A DNA stretch of 64,000 nt from JAFAYN01 sp963733105 (GCA_963733105.1 CAVTCB010000023.1:434001-498000); one strand, 5' to 3'. Numbered from the stretch's first letter, positions 27,960 to 37,073 are shown. Notes: generated from the letters alone by a model not told the origin. A program made the numbers and translations.

Positions 27960-28921
27960 ATGCGCCCGCTGACCGTCGAGGAGCTCCTCCGCCTCAAGCG
28001 GGACGCGCTCGCCCTGGAGCTGCTCACCGACGAGCGCGGGCTGGGCCGCACCATCGGCGGCCCCGACATCTCCAGCCCGGGGCTGGTGCTGACCGGCTAC
28101 ACCGAGCGCTTCCCCGCGGAGCGGATGCAGGTGCTCGGCGAGACCGAGGTGGCGTTCCTGGAGTCGCTGGACGAGGAGCGGCGCAGGCAGGCCATCGAGG
28201 TGTTCTTCTCCTTCAGCCTCCCCGTGGTCTTCGTCACCAAGGGGCAGGACCCGCCCGAGCCGCTGGTGCAGGTGGCCAACGACCGCGGCACCCCGGTGAT
28301 CCGCACGCAGCTCAAGACCGCGGAGTTCTACTCCCGGATCAAGCCCTTCCTGGAGGACCGCTTCGCCCCCACCACCACCATGCACGGCTCGCTGGCCGAC
28401 GTGTACGGGGTGGGGCTGCTCTTCGTGGGGCGAGAGCGGGATCGGGAAGAGCGAGACGGTGCTGGACCTGGTGGAGCGCGGGCACCGGCTGGTGGCGGAC
28501 GACATGGTGATCATCTCCCGCCGCGGCAACGAGGTGCTGATCGGGCGCGGGCACGAGCTGCAGCGCCACCACATGGAGATCCGCGGGGTGGGGATCATCG
28601 ACGTCCGCGAGCTCTTCGGCATCCGCGCCATCCGCCAGCAGAAGCGGGTGGAGGTGGTGGTGCAGCTGGAGGTGTGGGACGAGAAGGCGCAGTACGACCG
28701 GACCGGGCTCGACCCGCAGTCGCTGGACATCCTGGGGGTCTCCATCCCCAAGGTGATCGTCCCCCTGGTCCCGGGGAAGAACATCACGGTGGTGGCCGAG
28801 GTGGTCGCCATGAACCACCTGCTGAAGTACTCCGGGGTGGACTCCGCGGCGCTCTTCAACGCCGCGCCTGCAGAACCGGATGAGCGGGCTGATGGAGTAC
28901 CTGGAGGAAGACTATGAGTGA
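27960..28921 (+). CDS. hprK: HPr kinase/phosphorylase (two frameshifts)
   Basis: HprK/P phosphorylates and dephosphorylates the regulatory serine of HPr. The N-terminal domain (LTVEELLRLKRDALALEL, GPDISSPGLVLTGYTE) precedes the P-loop GESGIGKSE, which is split by an extra C near 28432, and the K/P signature HHMEIRGVGIIDV. A second extra C near 28867 hides the end LQNRMSGLMEYLEEDYE. Removing both gives 319 residues, typical length. The stop overlaps the start of the PTS IIA gene by eight bases, so the kinase is cotranslated with the PTS. Confidence 0.9.
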
Positions 28922-29336
28922 AGCGGTCCGCGGCCTGGTGGTGGCCCACTCCTCCCTGGCGCAGGGGCTGGTCGCCGCGGTGCGCCAGATCTCGGGCGCC
29001 GGTGAGGACGTCCTCTCGCCCGCTCACCAACGAGGGGAAGGGGCCCGAGGCCCTGATCGAGGCGGTGAACCGGGAGATCGGCGACGCCCCGGCCATCGAT
29101 CTTCACCGACCTCCCCAGCGGGAGCTGCGCCTTCGCGGCCCGCAAGCTGTGCATCTCCCGCCCGGACACGGGGCTGATCTGCGGCGTCAACCTGGCCATG
29201 CTCCTGGACTTCGTCTTCCACCGCGACCTCCCCCTCCCGCAGCTGGTGGAGCGGCTGGTGGAGAAGGGAAGGGCGGGGATCAGCGGGACGTACAAGGAGG
29301 GTGCGGCGCATGCCGATCGTGCTGCTTTCGCGTTGA
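28914..29336 (+). CDS. mannose-family PTS IIA component (three frameshifts)
   Basis: EIIA of the mannose class. GLVVAHSSLAQGLVAAV carries the phosphorylatable histidine (residue 12). Then PLTNEGKGPEAL, FTDLPSGSCAFAA, and CGVNLAMLLDFVFHRDL, all family hallmarks. Extra bases near 29025, 29098 and 29327 break the frame; corrected size 139 residues. The normal stop is then TGA 29334-29336, overlapping the IIB start at 29310. It accepts phosphate from HPr and passes it to IIB. Confidence 0.85.
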
Positions 29337-29796
29337 CGAGCGGCTGATCCACGGGCAGGTGGTGGTGGGGTGGGGCGGCCCCCTCCACGCCGACCGCATC
29401 GTGGTGGTGGACGACGAGATCGCGGCCAGCCCCTGGGAGCAGGAGCTGTACTGCCTGGGCGTCCCCCCGGAGATCGAGGCCGGCTTCGTCGCGGTGGAGG
29501 AGGCCCGGCGCCTCCTCCCCGCCTGGCGCACCGCGCCGCGGCGCACGGTGGTCCTGGTGCGCGACGTCGCCACGACCGGGCGGATCGCGGAGGGCGACCA
29601 CCTCCGCGGCGAGGAGGTGAACCTGGGCGGGATCCACCACGCGGTGGGGCGCGAGCGGGTGCTCCCCTACCTCTTCCTCAGCCCGGCCGAGCGGGACGAC
29701 CTCCGCGGGCTGGCCGCGCACGGCGTCCGCATCGCCGCGCGCGACCTCCCGGGGTCGCGCAGCGTCCCGCTGGAAGAGCTCCTGGGCGGCGGCTAG
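29310..29796 (+). CDS. mannose-family PTS IIB component (one frameshift)
   Basis: ATG 29310 opens MPIVLLRVDERLIHGQVV once one extra T near 29327 is removed; the histidine in LIHGQV is the phosphate acceptor. The rest reads through VGWGGPLHADRIVVVDDEIA to ARDLPGSRSVPLEELLGGG. Corrected length 161 residues, normal for the family. TAG 29794-29796 abuts the IIC start, so the components are made together. Confidence 0.88.
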
Positions 29797-30466
29797 ATGG
29801 TCCCCGCCCCCGGCGTGCTCGCGCTCCTGGTCCTCCTCGGCGGGGTGGTGGCCGTGGACGGGACCTCGCTGGGCCAGTTCATGGTGTCGCGCCCGGTGGT
29901 GGCGGCCACGCTGGCCGGGTGCATCGCCGGGAACCCGGAGCACGGGGTGCTGGTGGGGCTCTTCATGGAGGCCTTCCACCTCACCGTCCTCCCGGTGGGC
30001 GCGGCCCGCTACCCGGAGGGCGGCCCCACCGCGGTGGCCGCGGCGGGGGCCTACGCCGGGACCTCCCACTCCTTCTCCGCGCTCCTGGTGGTGCTGATCG
30101 TGGCGCTGGTCTGGGAGCGGCTCGGCGGGGCCACGGTGCAGCGGATGCGGCACTACAACGTCCGGCTCTCCCCCCCGCCCGGGGCCGAGCAGCTGCGCGG
30201 CGGGCTCCTGGCCCGCCGGCACCTGCTGGCCGTGGGGGTGGACTTCGCGCGCGGGGCGGCGCTCGCCGGGGCCGGGACCGTGCTGATGGGCGCGCTGCTC
30301 ACGCACGGGATGTTCCTCCTCCCGCACGGATCGGTGGCGCGGCTCGGCGCTGGGCGCGGTGCTGGCGGCCTCGCTGGCGGCCTCGCTCCGGCTCTTCGGG
30401 CTGGCGCGGCTCCCCCTCTTCCTGGCCGGGGCGGGCGTCGGCGCCCTCCTCCTGTGGCTGGCGTGA
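29797..30466 (+). CDS. mannose-family PTS IIC component (one frameshift)
   Basis: Integral membrane subunit with about six hydrophobic segments. Conserved blocks: LVLLGGVVAVDGTSLGQFM, SRPVVAATLAGCIAGNPEHG, and LMEAF-like GLFMEAFHLTVLPVGAARYP. An extra C near 30346 hides the last helices (ALGAVLAASLAASLRLFGLA). Corrected length 222 residues, slightly short for IIC (about 250). The stop TGA 30464-30466 overlaps the GTG of IID. Together IIC and IID form the sugar channel; the sugar is unknown. Confidence 0.85.
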
Positions 30467-31203
30467 CGGGGTTCCCGCGCCGGACCCGGGCGGCGCTCCT
30501 CCTGCGCTCCTTCGCCGTGCAGGGGTCGTGGAACTACCAGACCCTGATCGGCACGGGTTTCGCGTTCGTCCTCCTCCCGGCCCTGCGCCGCCGCTTCCGC
30601 GGGGACGAGGAGGGGCTGCGCGCCGCCGTGGCGCGCCACGCCGAGCTGTTCAACAGCCACCCGTACCTGGTGACGGTCGCGGCCGGCGCGGTGGCCCGGC
30701 TGGAGGAGGACGGCGTCCCCCCGGAGACGATCCGGCGCTTCAAGAGCGCGCTCCGCGGGTCGCTGGGCTCCATCGGCGACCGGCTGGTCTGGCAGGCGTG
30801 GCGTCCCGCCTGCGCGCTCCTGGCCGTCGCGCTCCTCCTGGCCGGGGCCCCCTGGTGGGCGGGCGTGTCCGTCTTCCTCCTCGTCTACAACGCGCTGCAC
30901 CTCTGGCTCCGCGTCTGGGGGCTGCGGACCGGGCTGCGCGACGGGCTCGGGGTGGGGAAGGCGCTCCGCGAGGCGCCCTTCGAGCGGCTCGGTGAGCGCG
31001 CCTCCGACGTGGGGGCGATGCTCGCCGGGCTGGCCGCGATGCTCGCCCTGGGCTTCGCCTTCCGAGCCCCGGAGGAGTACGCGCTCGGCTTCGCCGCCGC
31101 GGGCGCGGGGCTCTGGCTGGGGCTCCTCCTCATCCGCCGCGCGGTCTGGGCCGCCCTGTTGCTGGTCTGGCTCGTCGACGCGGTCGTCGTCGCCACCACT
31201 TGA
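30463..31203 (+). CDS. mannose-family PTS IID component
   Basis: A 246-residue IID. The N-terminus LRSFAVQGSWNYQTLIGTGF is the family signature, followed by HAELFNSHPYLVTVAAGAVARLEEDG, then hydrophobic spans and the final helix ending WLVDAVVVATT. GTG 30463 overlaps the IIC stop (GTGA). Intact, and it marks the right-hand end of the frame-broken region. HPr follows after 11 bases. Confidence 0.9.
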   Translation: MTGFPRRTRAALLLRSFAVQGSWNYQTLIGTGFAFVLLPALRRRFRGDEEGLRAAVARHAELFNSHPYLVTVAAGAVARLEEDGVPPETIRRFKSALRGSLGSIGDRLVWQAWRPACALLAVALLLAGAPWWAGVSVFLLVYNALHLWLRVWGLRTGLRDGLGVGKALREAPFERLGERASDVGAMLAGLAAMLALGFAFRAPEEYALGFAAAGAGLWLGLLLIRRAVWAALLLVWLVDAVVVATT

Positions 31204-31214
31204 ACCGATCCCGG

Positions 31215-31484
31215 ATGGAACACAGCACGCAGGTGACGATCCTGAACAAGTACGGGCTCCACGCGCGTCCCGCGGCGGAGTTCGTGAAGCTCGCCAACCG
31301 CTTCGCCGCGGAGGTGTGGGTGTCCAAGGACGAGGTGGAGGTGAACGGGAAGAGCATCATGGGGGTGATGATGCTGGCCGCCGAGCGCGGCTCCCGGGTG
31401 GACATCCGCGCCAGCGGGGACGACGCGCAGGACGCCGTGCAGGCGCTGGCGCAGCTCGTCGCCGACCGGTTCGGGGAGGAGTGA
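31215..31484 (+). CDS. ptsH: phosphocarrier protein HPr
   Basis: An 89-residue HPr. NKYGLHARPAAEFV contains the catalytic histidine phosphorylated by enzyme I, and GKSIMGVMMLAA contains the serine used by HprK/P, so both control sites are present. ATG 31215 is preferred over TTG 31200 because the extra residues are not conserved. It starts 11 bases after IID and ends four bases before EI. The cluster therefore encodes a complete phosphorelay plus its kinase. Confidence 0.95.
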   Translation: MEHSTQVTILNKYGLHARPAAEFVKLANRFAAEVWVSKDEVEVNGKSIMGVMMLAAERGSRVDIRASGDDAQDAVQALAQLVADRFGEE

Positions 31485-31488
31485 GCCG

Positions 31489-33273
31489 GTGAGCCTGGTC
31501 CGCGACGGGATCCCGGCCTCGCCGGGGATCGTCATCGCGCGGGCGCGCGTCCTCCGCTGGGAGGCGCCGCGCGTCCCGCACGGGGGCGTCGTCCCCGCGG
31601 ACCAGGTGGAGACCGAGGTGACGCGCTTCCGCGACGCGGTGGGGTGGGCCAAGGAGCGCATCCGCGACCTGCAGCGCCGCACCGAGGAGCAGCTGGGGCA
31701 CGTGGAGGCGCAGATCTTCGAGCCCCAGGTGCTGATGCTGGAGGACGCGGACCTGATCGAGGGGACGGTCGGGACCATCCGCGAGAACCACCTGACGGCC
31801 GAGCGGGCCTTCGAGTGGCGGGTGCTGGAGTGGGAGTCGCAGTGGTCGCACACCTCCCACCCCATGGTGCTGGACAAGCTGAACGACCTGGCGGACGTGC
31901 AGAACCGCGTCCTGCGCCGCCTCCTCGACCTCCCCGAGCCGGAGCTGGGCGCCCGCCCGGGGGACGACAAGGTGGTGCTGGTGGCGCACGACCTGACGCC
32001 CAGCCTGACCGCCCAGCTCGACCCCCGCCGCGTGGTGGGGATCGCCACCGACTCGGGGACGCGGGCCTCCCACAACTCCATCCTGGCGCGCTCCCTGGAC
32101 ATCCCCGCGGTGGTCTCGCTGGGCGACCTGTCGGACCAGGTGCGCGACGGGGACGAGATCATCCTGGACGGGCGCGCCGGGCGGGTGGTGGTGTCCCCCA
32201 CCGAGGAGGACAAGGAGACGTACCGGGAGCGCGACTTCCAGATCCGCGAGTGGGAGCAGGAGCTCCTCCTCCTGGCCCACCTGGAGTCGGCCACCCGCGA
32301 CGGGTACCGGGTCGCCCTCCGCGCCAACATCGACCTCCCGGGGGAGGCGCCCTCCGCGCGCGCGCACGGCGCCGAGGGGGTGGGGCTCTACCGGACCGAG
32401 TTCCTGGTGGTGGGGCGCAGCTCGGCTCCCGGGGAGGAGGAGCAGTTCCGCTCGTACATGCAGGTGGCCGACGCCTTCCCCCGCGCGCCGGTGATCATCC
32501 GCACCTACGACCTGGGCGGGGACAAGTTCCCGGCCTTCCTGCACATGGCCCCGGAGGAGAACCCCTTCCTGGGGTGGCGCGCCATCCGCGTGTGCCTGGA
32601 CGAGCCGGTGATGTTCCGCGCGCAGCTCCGCGCCCTGCTGCGCAGCGCGGCGCTGGCCGACGTGCGGATCATGATCCCGCTGGTGAACGAGGTGGCGGAG
32701 ATCGAGGCCACGCGCGTCCTCCTGGACGAGAGCATGGCCGAGCTGCGCGCCGAAGGGTACGCGGTGCCGGAGCGCTACTCGCTGGGGGCGATGGTGGAGA
32801 CCCCGGCCGCGGCGATGGTGGCCCCGGAGCTGGCCCGGCACGTGGACTTCTTCTCGGTGGGGACCAACGACCTGGTCCAGTACACCCTGGCGGTGGACCG
32901 GGGGAACTCGCGCCTTTCCAAGCTCTACAACCCCTTCCACCCGGCGGTGCTCCGGCTCATCGACGGGGTCGCGCGGGCGGGGCGGGAGGCGGGGATCGAG
33001 GTGGGGGTGTGCGGGGAGATGGCCTCGCACCCGCTGGGGGCCTACGCGCTCATCGGGATGGGGGTGCACTCGCTGAGCGTGGGCCCCTCCGCCCTGGCCG
33101 AGATCAAGAAGGTGATCCGCTCCATCTCCCGCGCCGACGCCGAGGAAGCGGTGCGGGAGGCGCTCCGCGCATCCAGCCCGGCCGAGGCCACGGAGGCCCT
33201 CACCCGCCACGCCGGGGACTGGATCGAGCTCACCCGCTTCATGGCCTCCTGGCGCTTGTCCGCCTCCGCCTGA
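31489..33273 (+). CDS. ptsI: PTS enzyme I (phosphoenolpyruvate-protein phosphotransferase)
   Basis: A 594-residue enzyme I transferring phosphate from PEP to HPr. The N-domain contains the phosphohistidine in GTRASHNSILARSLDIPAVV; the PEP-binding barrel contains GAEGVGLYRTEFL, IIRTYDLGGDK, FSVGTNDLVQYTLAVDR, and VCGEMASHP. GTG 31489 is the only start that fits HPr spacing. Intact, normal length, last gene of the PTS run. A promoter for metK overlaps its final codons. Confidence 0.95.
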   Translation: MSLVRDGIPASPGIVIARARVLRWEAPRVPHGGVVPADQVETEVTRFRDAVGWAKERIRDLQRRTEEQLGHVEAQIFEPQVLMLEDADLIEGTVGTIRENHLTAERAFEWRVLEWESQWSHTSHPMVLDKLNDLADVQNRVLRRLLDLPEPELGARPGDDKVVLVAHDLTPSLTAQLDPRRVVGIATDSGTRASHNSILARSLDIPAVVSLGDLSDQVRDGDEIILDGRAGRVVVSPTEEDKETYRERDFQIREWEQELLLLAHLESATRDGYRVALRANIDLPGEAPSARAHGAEGVGLYRTEFLVVGRSSAPGEEEQFRSYMQVADAFPRAPVIIRTYDLGGDKFPAFLHMAPEENPFLGWRAIRVCLDEPVMFRAQLRALLRSAALADVRIMIPLVNEVAEIEATRVLLDESMAELRAEGYAVPERYSLGAMVETPAAAMVAPELARHVDFFSVGTNDLVQYTLAVDRGNSRLSKLYNPFHPAVLRLIDGVARAGREAGIEVGVCGEMASHPLGAYALIGMGVHSLSVGPSALAEIKKVIRSISRADAEEAVREALRASSPAEATEALTRHAGDWIELTRFMASWRLSASA

Positions 33274-33284
33274 GGTGGTATCTT
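33256..33284 (+). promoter_or_regulatory. metK promoter
   Basis: TTGTCC (33256-33261), 17-base spacer, TATCTT (33279-33284), starting inside the last codons of enzyme I. It predicts a start point about 40 bases before the GTG of metK, too short for a SAM riboswitch. Confidence 0.6.
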
Positions 33285-33332
33285 CGGGGCCGTTCCCGCA
33301 GGCTACGCAACACTTTCGACGAGGAAGCGCCC

Positions 33333-34517
33333 GTGGCGCAGCGCCAGCTCTTCACCTCGGAATCGGTCACCGAGGGGCACCCGGACAAGATCGCCGACCA
33401 GATCTCCGACGCCGTCCTGGACGCCATCCTGGAAGCCGACCCGCGCGGCCGCGTGGCGTGCGAGACCCTGGTGACCACCGGCCTGGCCGTGATCGCGGGT
33501 GAGATCACCACCAGCACCTACGTGGACATCCCCTCCATCGTCCGCGGGACGCTCAAGGGGATCGGCTACACGGACGCCTCGTACGGGATCGACGGGGACA
33601 CCTGCGCGGTGATGACCACCATCGACCAGCAGTCCCCGGACATCGCCCAGGGGGTGAACACCGGGGGCGCGGGCGACCAGGGGATGATGTTCGGGTACGC
33701 CAGCGACGAGAACGACGCGCTGATGCCCACCCCGATCCTCCTGGCCCACCGGCTCACCCAGCGGCTGGCGGACATGCGGAAGAGCGGGAAGATGGGGTGG
33801 CTCCGCCCGGACGGGAAGTCGCAGGTGACGGTGGAGTACGAGGGCGACCGCCCGGTGCGGATCGACACCGTCGTGATCAGCACGCAGCACGGCCCGGAGG
33901 TGGGCCCGGAGCAGATCCGCGAGGAGGTCATCGAGCGGGTGATCGTCCCGGAGATGCCGCCGGAGCTGTTCGACCGCGACCGGTGCACCTTCCACATCAA
34001 CCCCACGGGACGCTTCGTGATCGGCGGGCCGCACGGGGACGCGGGGCTCACGGGGCGGAAGATCATCGTCGACACTTACGGCGGGATGGGGCGCCACGGC
34101 GGAGGGGCGTTCAGCGGCAAGGACCCCACCAAGGTGGACCGCTCCGGGGCGTACGCCGCCCGCTGGGCCGCCAAGGGCGTGGTGGCCGCCGGGCTGGCGC
34201 GCCGCTGCGAGATCCAGCTGGCCTACGCCATCGGCGTGGCGGAGCCGGTCTCGGTGCGGGTGGACACCTTCGGGACCGGGACGGTGGACGACGAGCGGAT
34301 CTCCGCGGCGGTCCGGGAGGTATTCGACTTCCGGCCCGAGGAGATCATCGAGGCGCTGGTCCTCCGCTCCCCCATCTACCAGCCGACGGCGGCGTACGGC
34401 CACTTCGGCCGGACCCCGGAGACGCGCTCCAACGGGCGCGAGGGGGTGGAGGTGCGCCTCTTCCCCTGGGAGCGCACCGACCGGGCGGACGACCTGCGCG
34501 CCGCTGCCAAGGCCTGA
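33333..34517 (+). CDS. metK: S-adenosylmethionine synthetase
   Basis: A 394-residue MetK that makes SAM from methionine and ATP. N-terminus LFTSESVTEGHPDKIADQ, then GAGDQGMMFGYA, GRFVIGGPHGDAGLTGRK and the DTYGGMGRHGGGAFSGKD loop with GKDPTKVDRS are all present. GTG 33333 follows GAGGAAG. Its own promoter suggests separate expression from the PTS. Essential gene and intact, in contrast to those at 19-30 kb. Confidence 0.96.
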   Translation: MAQRQLFTSESVTEGHPDKIADQISDAVLDAILEADPRGRVACETLVTTGLAVIAGEITTSTYVDIPSIVRGTLKGIGYTDASYGIDGDTCAVMTTIDQQSPDIAQGVNTGGAGDQGMMFGYASDENDALMPTPILLAHRLTQRLADMRKSGKMGWLRPDGKSQVTVEYEGDRPVRIDTVVISTQHGPEVGPEQIREEVIERVIVPEMPPELFDRDRCTFHINPTGRFVIGGPHGDAGLTGRKIIVDTYGGMGRHGGGAFSGKDPTKVDRSGAYAARWAAKGVVAAGLARRCEIQLAYAIGVAEPVSVRVDTFGTGTVDDERISAAVREVFDFRPEEIIEALVLRSPIYQPTAAYGHFGRTPETRSNGREGVEVRLFPWERTDRADDLRAAAKA

Positions 34518-34642
34518 GGCGCGGGTCCGCGGAGCCGGGAGGGTCCGGTCCGCGGCGCTGAACGGAGTCCAACGCGGAGGTGGAGGGCCGCCGGGGAGGG
34601 ATGCCCCGGCGCCGTCCACCTTCGTCCTTGAAGGCAGGAGCC

Positions 34643-35203
34643 ATGATCCAGGTACGAGTACAGAGCCTCGGTCTCGACCAGACCTCCAAGACGCCGGTGG
34701 TGATCCTCCAGGAGGCGGGCGGGACGCGCATCCTCCCCATCTGGATCGGGCCGGCGGAGGCGAGCGCCATCGCCATGGAGCTGGCGGGGATGAAGTTCGC
34801 CCGGCCGCTCACGCACGACCTCTTCCCCGCGCTGATCCGCGGGCTGGGGGGAACGCTCACCCGTGTCCTGATCACCCGCGTGGAGGACAACACCTACTAC
34901 GCCGAGATGGTGATCCGCCGCGGCGACGAGGTGTTCACGGTGGACGCCCGCCCTTCGGACTCCATCGCCATCGCGCTCCGGCTCCAGGCCGACCTGTTCA
35001 CCAGCGAGGAGCTCCTCTCGGGGACCACCATCCAGTTCTCGGACCCCGACGCGGAGAGCGAGGCGGAGCTGGGGACGGAGATCTCCGGGACCTTCCTCCC
35101 GTCGCCGGAGTCGCTCGCCGAGGAGCACAAGCTGACCCCCGAGCAGCTCCAGGAGTACCTGAAGAAGATGAACCCCGAAGACCTGGGGCGCTTCAACCCT
35201 TGA
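34643..35203 (+). CDS. bifunctional nuclease family protein (DUF151)
   Basis: A 186-residue DUF151/BFN-domain protein. Conserved parts: VVILQEAGGTRILPIWIGPAEA, the RPLTHDL turn, and DARPSDSIAIALR. Plant and Mycobacterium relatives are reported as nucleases or linked to stress. The last 55 residues are acidic and end in KLTPEQLQEYLKKMNPEDLGRF, a UvrB/UvrC-like tail common in this clade. GCAGGAG precedes ATG 34643. It shares a TTGA overlap with the next gene. Confidence 0.88.
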   Translation: MIQVRVQSLGLDQTSKTPVVILQEAGGTRILPIWIGPAEASAIAMELAGMKFARPLTHDLFPALIRGLGGTLTRVLITRVEDNTYYAEMVIRRGDEVFTVDARPSDSIAIALRLQADLFTSEELLSGTTIQFSDPDAESEAELGTEISGTFLPSPESLAEEHKLTPEQLQEYLKKMNPEDLGRFNP

Positions 35204-36174
35204 GCGCACCCCTTCTCCGCGGCCCCGCCCGGGCGCTCCTCCTCCTGCTCCTGCCGGCCCTCCTCGCCGCCGCCCCCGCCGCCGCCCAGCGGCTCCGGGG
35301 CACGGTGGCGCTGGGGAAAGCGGGGGTGGAGGGCGTCCCGGTGACGCTGCACCGCGTGGCCCGCGACACCTCGGGCGCGGTCGCCACGGCCGTCACCGGC
35401 CCCGGCGGCGCCTTCGACCTCCCCCTCGCCCGCGGCGCGGAGGGGGAGGGGTTCAGCGTGTTCTTCGTGACCGCCGAGTTCCGGGGGGTGCGCTACTTCG
35501 GCCCGCCCATCCACCCGGACGACGCGCCGGCGGCGTACGCCGTCCCGGTGTACGACACCGTCTCCGCCGCGGCCGCCGCGGGGAGGGTCCGGCTGGCGAA
35601 GCGCGACGTGGTGATCATCCCCGAGGAGGACGGGGGCGCCGAGGTGAACGAGGTGATCCGCCTGGGGAACTCCGCGGACCGCACGGTGGTGGTGGGGTCG
35701 GGGAGCTCGACCTGGGAGTTCCGCCTCCCGGAGGGGGTGGCGGCGTTCGAGGTGGGGGAGAGCGACATCACCCCGCAGGAGGTGGTGCGCCGGGGCGACC
35801 GCGTGCTGGTGACTGCCCCGCTCCCGCCGGGGGAGCGCGACCTGTTCGTGCGCTACCGCCTGCGGCGCGGCGCCACGCGCACCGTCTTCCCGCTCCCGTC
35901 GCGCCCGGACAGCATGAGCCTGTTCGTGCGCCAGCCCTCGGTGGAGGTGCGGGTGCCGGGCTTCTCCGCGCCCGTGGCGGTGGAGACGGAGGGGGAGACG
36001 TACCTGCGCTTCACCGCGGCGGCCCCGGCCGCGCGCGAGGTGGTGATGGAGTGGAAGCGCGCCGGCCCGCCCCCGGTGGACCCGCGGGTCGCGGCGGTGG
36101 TGGTGACGGGGCTGGTGCTCACGGCCGGGGCGGGGCTCGCCCTGCGGCGCTCCCCGCGCTCCGGGGCCGCGTAG
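35200..36174 (+). CDS. exported protein with N-terminal regulatory-like beta domain and C-terminal membrane anchor
   Basis: A 324-residue protein. Signal peptide (ALLLLLLPALLAAAPAAAQ), then a carboxypeptidase-regulatory-like domain (GTVALGKAGVEGVPVTLHRV), a beta-rich middle with VIRLGNSADRTVVV, and a last membrane helix (VAAVVVTGLVLTAGAGLAL) followed by basic residues. The topology suggests a periplasmic protein held in the inner membrane. TTG 35200 overlaps the preceding stop. Function unknown; its neighbours (DUF151 and recO) do not explain it. Confidence 0.65.
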   Translation: MSAPLLRGPARALLLLLLPALLAAAPAAAQRLRGTVALGKAGVEGVPVTLHRVARDTSGAVATAVTGPGGAFDLPLARGAEGEGFSVFFVTAEFRGVRYFGPPIHPDDAPAAYAVPVYDTVSAAAAAGRVRLAKRDVVIIPEEDGGAEVNEVIRLGNSADRTVVVGSGSSTWEFRLPEGVAAFEVGESDITPQEVVRRGDRVLVTAPLPPGERDLFVRYRLRRGATRTVFPLPSRPDSMSLFVRQPSVEVRVPGFSAPVAVETEGETYLRFTAAAPAAREVVMEWKRAGPPPVDPRVAAVVVTGLVLTAGAGLALRRSPRSGAA

Positions 36175-36187
36175 CCGGGGCGGGCCC

Positions 36188-36967
36188 GTGCCCCTGGTCT
36201 CGGTCCGCGCGCTGGTCCTCCAGTCGTTCCCGTACAGCGAGACGAGCAAGATCCTCCGGCTCTTCACGCGCGAGCTGGGGGTGCGCTCGGTGATCGCCAA
36301 GGGGGCGCAGAAGCCGAGGAGCCGCTTCGGCGGGGTGCTGGAGCCGTTCACGGAGGGGACCGCGCAGTTCTACCTCAAGGAGGGGCGCGACCTGCACACC
36401 CTGAGCGGCTTCGACCTGATCCGCCCGCGGCAGGGGCTGGGGCGCGACCTGGCGGGCTTCGCCGGGGCCTCGCTGGTGGCGGAGCTGGTGCTGCGCTACG
36501 CCACGGAGGAGCCGCACCCGGCGCTGTACGACGGGGTGGAGGAGATGCTGGACGCCATCCTGGCCGCGGAGGGCGCGGGAAAGGAGCGGGCCGCCTTCGC
36601 GGCGGTGTGGCAGGTGGTCTCGCTGCTGGGCTTTGCGCCGCAGACGGACGCCTGCGTCGTCTGCGGGCGCCCGCTGGACCCGGAGGAGCCCTCCCGCTTC
36701 GACGCGGAGGGGGGCGGCGCCGCCTGCCGCGACTGCCGGCTCAGCGGCCGCATCCTCGACCCGGCCTCCCGCGCGGAGCTGCAGCGGATGCTGCAGGGGT
36801 GGGTCCCCGGGGCGCCGTTCGCGGACCCGTCCATGCAGCGCGCGCTGCTGCGCGCGTACCTGGCGGCCCAGCTCTCGGAGGAGCGGCCGCTCCGCTCGCT
36901 GGAGCTGTTCCTCCAGCAGACCGGGGGCGGAGACGCGCCCCCGGCGTCCGGTCCCGCGCCGAGTTGA
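36188..36967 (+). CDS. recO: DNA repair protein RecO
   Basis: A 259-residue RecO that loads RecA with RecR and anneals strands. The OB-fold start VRALVLQSFPYSETSKILRLFTRELG and AKGAQKPRSRFGG are typical; a zinc site is formed by CVVCGRPL and CRDCR. The last 20 residues are low complexity. GTG 36188 follows GGGGCGGGC. The downstream promoter overlaps its stop codon. Confidence 0.93.
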   Translation: MPLVSVRALVLQSFPYSETSKILRLFTRELGVRSVIAKGAQKPRSRFGGVLEPFTEGTAQFYLKEGRDLHTLSGFDLIRPRQGLGRDLAGFAGASLVAELVLRYATEEPHPALYDGVEEMLDAILAAEGAGKERAAFAAVWQVVSLLGFAPQTDACVVCGRPLDPEEPSRFDAEGGGAACRDCRLSGRILDPASRAELQRMLQGWVPGAPFADPSMQRALLRAYLAAQLSEERPLRSLELFLQQTGGGDAPPASGPAPS

Positions 36968-36993
36968 CCCGTGCGAGAGCGCGTGCCTAACTT
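36964..36993 (+). promoter_or_regulatory. promoter for the secreted FlgD-like protein
   Basis: TTGACC (36964-36969) overlapping the recO stop, 18-base spacer, TAACTT (36988-36993). It predicts a leader of about 75 bases. Confidence 0.6.
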
Positions 36994-37073
36994 GGGCGCA
37001 CACACTGTCCACCAGCGGTCCCCCATCCGGGAGGAAAGCGTGACCTGAGATCACATCGAACAGCGAGGTGCCG

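Noticed and set aside
33274..33332. SAM riboswitch before metK
   Set aside because: The gap is only 59 bases and already holds part of a promoter and the ribosome-binding site; no SAM-aptamer sequence is visible.
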